Below, one piece after another: positions 22,974-32,838 of a stretch of DNA of 64,000 bases; position 1 is the first letter of the stretch, and each line of letters starts with the position of its first letter. The stretch covers positions 62,001 through 126,000 of the forward strand of contig WHUZ01000070.1 of the NCBI GenBank assembly GCA_015179045.1. Reading direction: 5' to 3'. A model generated the notes under the pieces. It worked only from the letters and a program-made list of their open reading frames with translations, searched no databases and was not told the origin of the DNA. This DNA comes from Kalaharituber pfeilii. Taxonomy: Eukaryota; Ascomycota; Pezizomycetes; Pezizales; Pezizaceae. The position numbers were made by a program, and so were the translations under genes.

Positions 22974-23969
22974 CAGTGTTCCCAACCGGCCAGGCCTGAA
23001 ACAGCCCAGGCCGGCCAGGCCAAGGTTCCAGATGGCGCAGGCCGGTCCAGGCCGGTCCAGGCTGGCCTGGGCGGTTTCAGACCGTCCAGACTGCCCAGGC
23101 CGGTCCAGGCCGTCCAGGCCGTCCAGGCCGCCCAGGCTGGTCCAGGCCGGTCCAGGCCGCCCAGGCTGGTCCAGGCCGGTCCAGGCCGCCCAGGCTGGTC
23201 CAGGCCGGTCCAGGCCATTCAGGCCGTTTAAGCAATTTCAGGGGCAGGAGGGCTGGTTATGAGGCTATTTCAGGGGCCACCTTCAGGTTACTTGGACACG
23301 GATTTAATATGAACCTTTCAATATTTTCGGATAACTATCTAGACTTTTTTTTTTATTGAGCAGCGCTTTTCGCAGGTATTCAGGTAAGTAATTTTTTTTT
23401 GTATCGCTTGACTATATACTAATTTGTTATTAGTACTGCAGGGAGACAGACATTCCAACCACCGGTTCTGGCGATGATGATTCCTTTAGTATTCTACTAT
23501 GACTTAAAAAAAAAAAAAAAAAATTAGTATTCTACTATTCTTCACTCTCCATAGTGCAGTTCAAGTTTTGATCTTGCATCGATGATTCCCTGCAGTCCCA
23601 TCTGATGCCGATATCGAGTCTTCTGGAATTTGGGTTACAAAAATCTGGTGCGACAAAGTTGGATTGGACAGTATGGTGAAGCTGTGCATGGCTAATGGAA
23701 AGCGATACTGGCGGTGTAAAATCAGCAAGCAAAATCCTAAACATTAGAGTAGAATTTAGAGTACGTTCTGTATATAGCTACTGTATAACTTAACTCACAC
23801 TGTAGCCTGAATGGCCTCAATGGCCTGAATGGCCTCAATGGCCTGGACCGGCCTGAAACATTCAGGCCGCCTGGACCGGCGCGGGCGGACCTCACGGCCT
23901 AAATTTCTATGGCCCAGGCCGGCCAGGCCATACCCTTGACCTGGCCTGGCCGGCCCGTTGGGAACACTG
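22974..23969. mobile_element. hAT-like element with GC-rich minisatellite arms
   Basis: Ends CAGTGTTCCCAAC and complement are flanked by an 8-bp duplication TGGTGAGT (22966-22973 and 23970-23977). The left arm (about 22,990-23,230) is a tandem array around CCAGGCCGGT; the right arm (about 23,800-23,960) carries related GGCCTGAAT/GGCCTGGCC motifs, inverted as a whole. The 500-bp AT-rich centre has no transposase and itself hosts a poly(A)-only retro-insertion at 23501. Open frames in the arm are repeat artefacts. Confidence 0.88.
23501..23523 (+). mobile_element. Near-bare poly(A) retro-insertion, 15-bp TSD
   Basis: The insertion is GACTT plus about 18 A. It is flanked by perfect 15-bp repeats TTAGTATTCTACTAT (23486-23500 and 23524-23538). 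Without the duplication it would be taken for a simple A-run. Confidence 0.85.
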
Positions 23970-24350
23970 TGGTGAGTGGTGATCCCGAAGCTTTGAGCAT
24001 TGAAACCGCTGGGACCGACACCCGGACACCGGCTTTAGAACCGTCCTGTCGAGCCCTCTAAGCCCCTACAGCTTAGAGACTGCCGCCCAGAAGTTTTCAG
24101 GCTTCCTTCCGGCTACCAAGGCTAGTCCACTGCTAGATCAAACTTGTAGCTTTGCGGGCCCTCGAGGATGATCTGTCTGCAGTTGTGACTACCATGGCCC
24201 ACAGTGTCTCGCTAGGCATCCTAATCCTGGAAGTAGTCCTCTTGGGTAGGGGTGCACGTACTCTCAGTGGCCAGTCCTCTACCGGACTAACCAATGGGTC
24301 TGCGGGGGAGCTCCAGCTATGCAAAGTCGGTGCTGCACATTCCGGGCATC

Positions 24351-24409
24351 TTTTTTTTTTTTTTTTTTTTATATCATTAATCGCTGGCCGCCCTATGGGC
24401 TATGGCGAT
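24351..24409 (-). mobile_element. Family 1 tail insertion, 12-bp TSD
   Basis: Poly(T) plus hairpin complement (GCCGCCCTATGGGCTATGGC). Flanking repeats ATTCCGGGCATC (24339-24350) and ATTCCGGACATC (24410-24421) differ at one base. Confidence 0.85.
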
Positions 24410-24424
24410 ATTCCGGACATCAGA

Positions 24425-25255
24425 ATAGTACTACACACTCTGGTGACGCCCAGCTATGCAAATCCATTCTGCCCTGGCCATGCACACCCAATCCTGCACA
24501 TTCCGGTCACTCAACCTAGCCACTCCTGTGACTGCCCACGAGGGGTAACCTGTCTCTCACGCTAGCACTTGCACGTTTGTGCCAGTTCGTTAACCACACT
24601 GAAGAGAGCGAACCTTCAGGATTTGGAAAATAAAATACGTTGCCCTTAGCAACAATGTTTATTATTGCCAAGTCCTGAAAATTTCCCTTCCGAAATCCGG
24701 AAAACTGACCCTTAAGCCTGTAAATTCCCACAACACTCAGTTCTGAAGATATTCAATGAATGCGAAAATGAGCCAAAGTACTCCTCTACTTACTCAAGAA
24801 AGCTCTATCCCAGTACGACGTTGTGGGCGCACTCCACATGCCTCTCAATCTCCTGTTGTCAATTCTGCAACTATCACCACAACCTACGTCACAGCGTTTG
24901 TCATGTACTGGTAGTTCATTCCTGAATTTCAGGCTAACTTGCAAAACCTCATGCACCTTCAGGATTTTAGCATGATTACTAATCATGTTACCCGCAAATT
25001 TCAGGGTTCGTACAAAACCTGTCTACTAGGATTGCCTATTACGGAGAATTTGAGGCACAACGAAAGGGATAAAAGTGAAATTGGACTCTCAGTGTTAAGC
25101 GGTAATCTTTCTTCTAGACTGTCCTATCGATGTAGCTGAACTTGGCAAATCGGGAGCTTTTCCTCTCGTATATATATGAGATTACCATTGATGTGATACA
25201 ACAATGGCAGTTGCTTTCTGATGCTGGGTTGTATCATCCACCCGAGCCCACCATG
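24425..25255. other. Non-coding stretch, no gene seen
   Basis: Short overlapping frames only. Confidence 0.35.
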
Positions 25256-25312
25256 GCGGACAGCTGCAAGCGGGGTTATGTGATATATAAAAAAAAAAAC
25301 AAAAAAAAAAAG
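25255..25312 (+). mobile_element. Family 2 tail
   Basis: CATGGCGGACAGCTGCAAGC, GGGGTTATGTGATAT, then an A-rich tail interrupted by C and G. A duplication around TCATC(C/T)AC is suggested but too diverged to fix the borders. Confidence 0.7.
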
Positions 25313-25489
25313 AAACGAAGTGTCATCTACTACCAAGCCGGGTTATAACCTGCAAAGGTCTAGTCTCATGCCAAGACCCTCTGGCTGCTAAAAGCTAAGC
25401 ACAGCAATCCGATTCTCTGCTGTAAGCAGCTCCTATAACGACAATCAACGAGAGCACAAAAAATCAGCATGAGTGAACAAAAAGAATAA

Positions 25490-26054
25490 AACGTCACTCT
25501 CTCCCAAGAATTTTAATTGCCGCCGGCCTTTTGGGTCACGGAAATCGGGTTCAACAGAGCTTGGGCACCTCGCCTTGTCCCCCAGCGCCTTGAACACTCA
25601 ATCGGTGGCAGGCTCAAGATTCGACGCCATCACCACTTCGAAAGCCGGCGTCGTCGTACACGGAATCTCCTTAAGGAAGGACTTGGGAAAGGTGAGGAAG
25701 TGGCTGGAGGCTGGGAATAAGACACTGGGCAAGACCGTGGGGATAAGGTGGTTGAGACGCAAGACTGAGCTGTTAGCCGAGGGCAAGAAGACAAGCTCGG
25801 TCGTGGTGTACTTGGAGGAGGAGAAAGAGATAGACAGAGTCAGGTTGGGAGGGAGGCTGTTGAGGACCACTCAATACGAGCCGGACAGGCGGAGGAAGTA
25901 GGCCGCACTGACCCCCGCATCACACACGAGATCCGCGGGCCCCACATGTATTTAGGCATCAGTTAGTTTTTGTTTTTTCTTCTCAAATATACACCTCGCC
26001 ATAGCCCACAGGGCGGCATGCGAGTACTGAAATTAAAAAAAAAAAAAAAAAAAA
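25490..26054 (+). mobile_element. Family 1 ORF1-only copy, 5'-truncated
   Basis: Carries the C-terminal ORF1 domain (about 25,630-25,901; motifs VVVHGISLRKDLG, GIRWLRRKT, SSVVVYLE, RLGG, ending RRRK-stop), then the family 1 3' UTR, hairpin (CATAGCCCACAGGGCGGCAT) and poly(A) to 26054. The domain is open to its stop, which sits at the same position as in other copies. The left border is unclear. It lies directly in front of the NACHT-ankyrin pseudogene. Confidence 0.8.
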
Positions 26055-28710
26055 GATTCCCTTTTCCATGGCGCCTCAAAAGCTCGACCTCCTCCATCGC
26101 AATAGCGGCTTCGCCTATCCTACCTGCAGCAGCATTTGCATCTCCGGCGCCCCCTACATCCTCCAGAGGTTGCCCAGGCACCGGGAATGAAGCTCCGACC
26201 AACCCTTCATGGCAATCGCTATAGCAACGGTCGCTTGAGATAGCTCAGAAAAAGCTATCAGAAAAGCGATTACCGCCTCTCATCCTCAGTGGGCACGCAA
26301 GTCAACCAGCAAGCCAGATTATTCAGTTGGCCATGGATGACCTAGAGTCGACTATTGACAGAAAGCAAAACGATGAATCAGGTGCCACGCAGCGATTGCA
26401 AGAAATCCTGAAGACATATGATAAGTATGCACGGGCTACGGATATGGCAATACAGCAATGTTTGGAGTTCAGGACCCTAGTTTGGGCTGGTGTAAGAGAA
26501 ATATTGCTGGTTTGTTATACTGGATTATTATTCTTTCATATCAGTGGCCGATTGGGGTCATAGCTTGCTTTAAAGCATATGGAGATCGCAGAAAGCCTTG
26601 AGCAATTTACCGCCATAATAATTGAAAAGCTGGCAATATGTGAATTTTACACCGGTATATACGTGGAAATACCATCAAAGATTCCTCTGTCATCCACCGC
26701 AGCGACCACAATAATGCAGCAAATTCATCAAACGATAGATTCCGCTTTGCCAGAGCGTTACGCCGTTGTTTTGTTTTTTTCAGTGAAGGCATGGCAGTAC
26801 TTTGACCCGTTAGCCACTAGGATCACAAAATTGGAATGCATGTTAGAGCCTTCTGTTCTCGAGTTTCAGCCAATCATTGATGATATCACTGAAAAGCAAA
26901 CACTTATTCAAGAGTGTGCAGATGGCGCTACTTTGAAGAGTATCATGGAGCACTCTAGAATTGGTAAGCAGATACAAAATCCTCTCAACGACATTGAATC
27001 TCAAGTGGCGGCGTTAATCAAGCTGGATGATTTCATCAACGTCACTGAGCTTTGCAGGATCAGAGAACTGCTACTGATGCTATCCCTACTGGAGCCCCTG
27101 AAGCGACATCAGGATGTGCGATCTAGTTGGATTGATGCCACAAGAACCTGGTTACTGCAATATGACTGTTTCTGTCAGTGGCATGATAGCAACACACCTT
27201 ATATGAACAACAGTATTCTGTGTTGTTACGGGGCACCGGGTACTGCGAAAACAATGACAAGGTACTGTGTCCATATTGAGACAAGTATAGGACACGACGC
27301 TAATAGTGCTCTCTACCCATGTAGTTCCATTGTAATTAACAATTTATATCCCAATTTCCTCAGCGAGGTACTGTAGGCATTGCTTATCTATATTCTGACT
27401 ATCGAGACAGTACTGCAGCAGAGACATGTTTGACGTACCTTAACTTCAACGAGCTAGCTCGCCATTGTACCTGAGAAGATGATCTTGTGCAACCTATGAA
27501 AAGAGTTTCCGTTTTTCGAATATGCAGCCTGTCATTGGGGTCACCACGCGCGACAGCAGCGAAGTGGGTTCTGTTAAAGAGCTTCCTTTGAGGTTGCTGC
27601 GACGGGGAAGCAAGGAATCCCATTGTGCTTTACAAGCACGATGGTAAGGATATATGCAGCCTAAATAATATCCTTGGAGACATAAATTTACAGAGTCATT
27701 CTTGGAAATACATGCCGCTGCTTGCTTCGGATTGGAGGAATACATGGCCTCTTTAGTGAATGAACCTGAGGACTGGAATTCAAAGCGTGACGATGGTCGG
27801 ACGCAGCTGATGTGGGCTGCTATGGCAGGGCATGAGGCCGTTTTGGAGCTGCTTATTGAGCGCAAAGACGGGGCTGCTGACTCTAAAGACGATTATGGGC
27901 GGACGCCATTGATATTTGCAGCTGAACATGGACTGGAGGCGATTGTGCGACTACTTCTTGAGCGCGATGATGTGTGCGCTGACTCAAAGGACAGTACTCA
28001 TATCACTCCATTTGAATATGCAGCCGCAAATGGACATGATGCTATTGTACGACTGCTTATCGCACATCGAGATGTGGATAATGACTCAAAGGACTTTGAT
28101 GGCCGGACACCATTGTCATTTGCAGCTGAGAATGGACATGAGACTGTTGTGCGACTGCTTGCCAGGCGCGAGGATGTGGACGCTGACTCAAGGGACGAGC
28201 TTGGCTAGACGTCATTGTCATGGGCTGCTGAATCAGGATATGAGGCCATTGTGCAACTTCTTGTCGAGCGTGAAGATGTGGATGCCAACTCCAAGGACAA
28301 TGGCAATATGATTCCATTGGCATGGGCATTTCTATCTGGACAACACGCCATTGTGCAACTGCTTCCCGTGCGTGACGATGTGGATGCTAACTCTAAGGAT
28401 AAGAGGTACGGTCGCACGCCGCCATGGATATGGGAACGTGAGGCCATTTTGAAGATGCTTATCGAGTGCGAAGATGTAGATCCTGACTCTAAGGACAATG
28501 ATGCCATTGTCATTGGCAGCTGAAGAAGGGCATGAGAGCATTGTAAAGCTACTTATAGAGCGCGAGGATGTGGGCCATTCAAACGACAATAATGGTGGGA
28601 TGCAATTGTCATGGGCAGTAGAATATTGACATGAGGCCACTGTGAAGTTACTAAGTGAACGGCACGGCGCTATTCTTACTTGATACGAGATAGTTTTTCT
28701 TACTACCGGA
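26055..28710 (+). pseudogene. Decayed NACHT-ankyrin NLR copy
   Basis: Paralogue of the gene at 5767-9958. Recognisable in order: Ser/Ala/Pro-rich N-terminus, an in-frame TAG at 26222-26224, the NACHT_N region with WAGVREIL, an intron at 26510-26563, and the second NACHT_N half (26,564-27,000). Next come a P-loop variant GAPGTAKT near 27,240, an intron at 27262-27324 in the middle of the nucleotide-binding segment, and then loss of most of the NACHT module (about 750 bp relative to the paralogue, between LYSDYRDS and a TCLTYLN motif at about 27,430). The linker has frameshifts; the ankyrin repeats (27,700-28,640) have a TAG at 28206-28208 and further shifts. The repeats are far more diverged from each other than in the other copy. 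Not functional as read. Confidence 0.88.
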
Positions 28711-28721
28711 GTTGCTTGAGC

Positions 28722-28722
<1 letters not shown>

Positions 28723-28756
<34 letters not shown>

Positions 28757-28987
28757 CAGGGATCGGGTGCCGCCCTAGGGGCTATGGCGATTTAGTTACA
28801 TAGGAGATAAGTTATGAAATAAGAACTAAGGAATAATAGGTGCGATTGTACCCCCAATCTCCGTCTACCGTTCCATCCATTCCATCAGCCCCTTGCTTGG
28901 GTCTGAGCGGACTTGAAGCAGATTGCCAAATCCCATTTCCTACATGTTTGATTCCTGCGATTCTCCTCAAGAACTTTCTTCCAGGTA
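28723..28987 (-). mobile_element. Family 1 insertion, 12-bp TSD
   Basis: Long poly(T), hairpin complement (GCCGCCCTAGGGGCTATGGC) and about 200 bp of 3' UTR. Flanks GTTGCTTGAGCG (28711-28722) and GTTACTTGAGCG (28988-28999) form a one-mismatch duplication. Inserted just behind the ankyrin pseudogene. Confidence 0.85.
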
Positions 28988-28999
28988 GTTACTTGAGCG

Positions 29000-29475
29000 T
29001 ACCTTGATCTTCTCCGGTTTTCCATTCGAAAAAAAAGGTGACTGGAGCTGTTTTACTTTCTTTTCTTTTTCCTGTTTTGTCTCCATTCATCCCTTTTCCT
29101 CTCATCTCTTCTCCGTCGTCTGCCCTTCTCTCCCGTCTCACTAGGAGCAGGTGGTCCATGTGAGGTAGAATTGAATGTAATAGCATTGCTTGTAATGATG
29201 TGTAGTATTGGTAGTATTCACATCTGTTGAAAGATCGTGATTGAGTATGCTCGGGTGGTATTACTAATGTACAGTAGATGGTATTTCCAATGTTCTCCTT
29301 TTTTGTTATGGAATCTCAGTTGGTGCATATGTGTTCTGACCCTTATGCCAATGGTATCTAGTATGCGCAAGAATACGAGGAGATGTATATTTACGTGAGC
29401 CGTCCAGCCAAGTAAGGTAGGAAGGAGACCACAATTACGGAAGCACCACAGCTTAGCTACTATAGAGAGGTACGC
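29000..29475. other. Non-coding stretch, no gene seen
   Basis: No feature recognised. Confidence 0.35.
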
Positions 29476-29479
29476 TGAC

Positions 29480-29816
29480 GGCTAAGCCAAGTCGGGTTAC
29501 CAAACGACAATCACTGACCGACAGCTGATCTCAGCCGAGCCGAAAGATGGACTCATGGTGAAGCGATCAGATATGCGCTAACGTATGGGTCGTGCCAAGG
29601 ATTCAACAAGAGAATCATTTATCGTCTGTTGAGCATCTTATGAGTCCTTCTCTCTTGTTTTTCTTCTCGTTGATCATTCTGGTGATATTCATGCGAAGTG
29701 TATATCATCCTACTTGATCATCCTAGTTTTGTTCTCTTTTATCTACAAATGCCTGTTCATTCACCGGCCTGTTGATGCCTCGTCGCCATGCAACTCATGT
29801 AAAAAGGGGATATATA
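29480..29816 (+). repeat. Dispersed LTR-like repeat, copy 1
   Basis: Begins GCTAAGCCAAGTCGGGTTAC and ends near CATGCAACTCATGTAAAAAG. A second direct copy lies at 41990-42345, with shared segments ACGACA, TCAGTGACCGACAGC-like, ATCATTTATCGT, GTTGAGCATCTTATGA and CTCTTGTT. Flanks differ, so the borders are probably real, but TG...CA ends and a duplication were not established. Confidence 0.55.
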
Positions 29817-29968
29817 CTCGCTGGTTCGGAAAGTATTGGAACGCTGCATAAATTGTATGCGCTATTCGCTCTTTGGAATAGGGTACATTCATGCCACTTC
29901 GGACTATTCCAGAAGGTGAATAGCGCATACGTTTTATGCACCGTTCCAACACTTTCCGAACCAGCGAG
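29817..29968. mobile_element. TA-flanked 152-bp hairpin MITE
   Basis: Almost entirely palindromic: CTCGCTGGTTCGGAAAGT and its complement at the ends, pairing about 65 bp inwards, flanked by TA (29815-29816 and 29969-29970). Tc1/mariner-type target. It sits exactly at the end of the LTR-like repeat. Confidence 0.85.
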
Positions 29969-29974
29969 TATGTG

Positions 29975-30975
29975 CCAGGCCACTCGTAACTAACGTTCCA
30001 GTTATAACTGGCCCGGCCAGTCCGGGCTACTCTGTATCACTACTACGGTTAATGATTGGCCCGAGTCATTCACAACAGGCGTGTTTGCCCAGCATTGTAT
30101 TGACCTTTTTTCACTACAAAAGCCTAAAATCGTGGAACAGGTTAGTCGCTAGATTATTGCGATTGCCACATTACTAGAAATATTCCACTTTTCAGAGTAT
30201 TTATGCATTTATTTATACTCTTATCCTTTGACAGTTACATGCTTTTAACATTTTTGAATCTTCATTCATACATGTGTATTTAAGTATGATTGTCCACAAT
30301 TTACTGTAGAGGAGTATTCAACTGGAATGGGATCCTTACTGAAGAGAAAGAGTATTTCATTGAAGAGGTTTGTTTTTTCCCTTTTAGTTATAGTAGAGGA
30401 CTTTTCAATGGGAGGCGGGGCTACAGTGTCAGACAGGTTTTTAGCTGACAAGGAGGTGTTAATTCATATTTCTAACAAGATATTTGCTTTTCTAGCGGTT
30501 CTCTGCATTCTTAACGGCAATTTAGTTGGCTTCGAAGTTACCTGTAGAGTACGCATGTAGTGGGTGTATGGGTATAAAAAAAAGAAAAAAAAGTATGGGT
30601 AATGTAGTGCACAGTGCTTTGTACAGAGAAAAAACTTACGAACCGTGGAGTTACTTAGTCCGGACCAGTCGTGACTGAATTACTGTTATGAGTGGCCCGG
30701 CGCATGTACTTTAGTCCAATATACTTCACTTCCTGTTATTGTCACTTAGGGTGGCTAGTACCTACGCCCCGAGATCGGTATGCCAAGTCGGCAACAGCGC
30801 GAATCCCCCCCATCCCCTACAAGAAGGGCCACTCATCCCAATGTGTTCTTGTAGCTCGGGCTGCTGAAAACTGGCGAATAGCTACTGTACATTATTCTCT
30901 TCGGGTGGTCAACGGAGCAGTCACTAACGTGTTTACTTCGGTTCAACTTCCTTAGCTATTCACGTATGCTAGTTG
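29975..30975. other. Non-coding stretch, no gene seen
   Basis: Short frames only; no domain or RNA gene. Confidence 0.35.
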
Positions 30976-30984
30976 CCCCTCGTC

Positions 30985-31032
30985 ATAGTGCTGCATACAG
31001 GTAATGAAAAAAAAGAAAAAAAAAAAAGAATC
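30985..31032 (+). mobile_element. Degenerate family 1 tail
   Basis: CTCGTCATAG, TGCTGCATAC and GTAATGA followed by an A-rich run resemble a decayed family 1 3' end. No duplication visible. Confidence 0.4.
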
Positions 31033-31162
31033 TACTGTAAGTACAACTAGTAAGCTCCGAACTGTTACACTCTCATGATCATTCTTCCGGCACTTCCTAC
31101 AGTCGAAACTGTTATATTGGATCAGGGCGGGACCGGAGGAGTTTATTTCAATAAGACAAATA

Positions 31163-31217
31163 GCGGCATGCGAGTATTGATATATACTAAAAAAAAAATA
31201 AAAAAAAAATAAAAAAA
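31163..31217 (+). mobile_element. Minimal family 1 tail, 13-bp TSD
   Basis: Insertion of the last 25 bases of the family 1 tail (GCGGCATGCGAGTATTGATA) and an A-rich run. Perfect duplication AATAAGACAAATA at 31150-31162 and 31218-31230. Even the hairpin is cut in half. Confidence 0.9.
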
Positions 31218-31270
31218 AATAAGACAAATATCCAATAATACTACCAGATCAATTGGCTTAGGCCGGCAAT

Positions 31271-32754
31271 TTTTTTTTTTTTTTTTTTAATTTCATTACT
31301 CGCATGCCGCCCTACGGGCTATGGCGAGGTGTATATTAACTAACTAAAAAAAAGAAGATAACCACTAAGTACATGTATTGCCCGCGTATCCTCCATGGTG
31401 CGGGTAGCTTTTCACACCCAGAATCGTGTCTGTGACCTCCTATTTCCTTCCCCTTTCTGTCTCATACACGTCTGTCTTTAACCACCTTCCTCCGAGTCTG
31501 ACTTTCCCGGTGTCCTTTGGTGTCTCCAGGTAGACTACCACGGAGCTTGTCTTCTTGCCTTCCGCTATCAGGATTGTCTTGTTGCGAAGCCACCTGATCC
31601 CGGTGATTTTGCCTATGTCTTGGTTGGACGCCTCCAACCATCGCTGTACATTGTCCAGGTTCTTCCTCAAGGCTATACCGTGTACAACGATGCCTTGTTT
31701 CGCGATGGGTTTGTCTGGGCGGGTCGGGGGCCGGGATCTGGTCTTGGGGCGGGGGGCGGGTGTCACTGGTTCGGGTTCGGGGGTTATGGTGGTGGGTGTT
31801 GATGCCGTTGGGGAGGCTCCCGAGGGAGCCGCCGGTTCGTCGACCGTCAGGGAGGAGGCAATTTTCTTGGCTTCTTTCTTATTCAGCTGTCTCTTTATCT
31901 GGTACGGTGTTGTCGTCGACGGCTGCTTGCCTTTCCTCTTTCTCGGAGATTCCTTCTCGGTCGGTGTGTTGTGTGCTCCCCTCGGTGGTGGTGTTGTGCT
32001 CTCCGGAGACGGCTCCTCCGAGAGCGCGGTGACGATGGGGCTGAAGCCTAGGGCTTCTGGTGTTATTTCCTCCGGGGCCGTGTCTAAGCACGTGATCTGG
32101 CTGAGCCTCAAGGCCTGTGGCGGGCTCGGCGGAATGTCTATTGTCGTAATGGGGCTGAGCCCCAGTGGCTGTGGAGGTGGTGGAGGCGGTGTAGGCGGTG
32201 GAGGCGGTGGTGCCGGATATTGTCCCAGTACCTTTAGGTTGGTACCTTCGAGAAATTCTATGTGGAGGTGTGATCCTGCCTTCGGGAGGCTGTCGCTCTT
32301 GGCTCTGAATTTCCACAGTGCGACTAGGATCGATCCCCAGCCGATGCCCTGTCCTTTGACTTGGAGTGACTGTTGGAGGTCGTCCCACTCCGGTATGACT
32401 TCTTCTTCCCATCCCTGGGGAGGCGGTGGTGCCCGGGGGAAGGCGGTCTTGTACGGGGGAGTTGACTTCTTTTTCGGTGGCATTTTATTGGCTAAGTGTC
32501 TCTTATCCGGGTGTCGCTATTGGTGCTTGGCGCCAGTGTATGTTGGTGGCAACGGCGGTGTTGAGCTGAAAAACTCCTCGAAGCTTCACCCTGAGGGGAA
32601 ACTTTCAAGTTGTGGTTTGGAGGGATAAAAATTAGATCAAAAGACTCAGCGTGCTGAGAGCTTTCGATCTATGTAGATTTCGCTGGGGGGGACGTTGTGG
32701 TTGTGGAGTTGCTTCCAAACGCTCGTCCTGAGGTGGTTGTTGTCGGTGAGCCCG
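31271..32754 (-). mobile_element. Complete ORF1-only non-LTR element, 13-bp TSD
   Basis: 1484-bp insertion bounded by perfect repeats TTAGGCCGGCAAT (31258-31270 and 32755-32767). On the minus strand: 271-bp 5' leader, intact ORF1 (32483-31440), a 3' UTR of about 150 bp with the family 1 hairpin, and poly(A). There is no endonuclease, reverse transcriptase or RNase H. Because ORF1 keeps a start codon and leader and no frame damage, this looks like a whole unit rather than a random truncation. It must be mobilised in trans, presumably by the ORF2-bearing relatives that carry the same 3' end. Confidence 0.85.
31440..32483 (-). CDS. ORF1 (gag-like) protein of non-LTR element
   Basis: 347 residues, ATG at 32483, no internal stop. 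N-terminal basic start (MPPKKK), conserved W-rich stretch (about 25-75), proline runs (about 90-115), an SPI-repeat region, a basic KRKGK stretch (about 185) and a compact C-terminal domain (about 263-347; GIVVHGIALRKNL, RWLEASN, GIRWLRNKT, SSVVVYLE, RLGGRWL). This last domain resembles the RRM-like segment of Tad-clade LINE ORF1 proteins, which is normally followed by CCHC knuckles. Here the stop comes directly after it (ERGRK-stop), and five other copies in the window stop at or within one residue of the same place. Likely an RNA-binding chaperone; function inferred. Confidence 0.8.
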   Translation of the reverse strand: MPPKKKSTPPYKTAFPRAPPPPQGWEEEVIPEWDDLQQSLQVKGQGIGWGSILVALWKFRAKSDSLPKAGSHLHIEFLEGTNLKVLGQYPAPPPPPPTPPPPPPQPLGLSPITTIDIPPSPPQALRLSQITCLDTAPEEITPEALGFSPIVTALSEEPSPESTTPPPRGAHNTPTEKESPRKRKGKQPSTTTPYQIKRQLNKKEAKKIASSLTVDEPAAPSGASPTASTPTTITPEPEPVTPAPRPKTRSRPPTRPDKPIAKQGIVVHGIALRKNLDNVQRWLEASNQDIGKITGIRWLRNKTILIAEGKKTSSVVVYLETPKDTGKVRLGGRWLKTDVYETERGRK

Positions 32755-32776
32755 TTAGGCCGGCAATGTTTGATCC

Positions 32777-32838
32777 TCCCTTCCATAGCCTTGTAGCTTG
32801 TATTCGGGGTTATGTGAACGAAAAAAAAAAAAAAAAAA
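32777..32838 (+). mobile_element. Degenerate family 2 tail, 9-bp TSD
   Basis: CCATAGCCTTGTAGCTTG, CGGGGTTATGTGAACG and 18 A. Flanked by GTTTGATCC at 32768-32776 and 32839-32847. Confidence 0.75.

Larger units (their letters stand above)
22948..24040 (+). other. tRNA-like A box split by hAT element
   Basis: If the hAT element and one TSD copy are disregarded, the flank reads GGTTCTGTAGCATAGTGGTG followed by AGTGGTGATCCCGAAG and, further on, GACCGACACCCGG. The start resembles the A-box half of a eukaryotic tRNA(Gln/Glu)-like gene, but the anticodon arm and a clean B box are not recognisable. It could be a decayed tRNA or tRNA-derived SINE head. Weak call. Confidence 0.25.

Noticed and set aside
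22965..23262. Open frames of 76-88 codons rich in Arg/Pro/Gln
   Set aside because: Products of the CCAGGCCGGT minisatellite in the hAT element, not proteins.
31555..32628. 357-codon plus-strand frame opposite the ORF1 element
   Set aside because: It mirrors the intact minus-strand ORF1; its Gly/Val-rich product reflects the proline-rich antisense.
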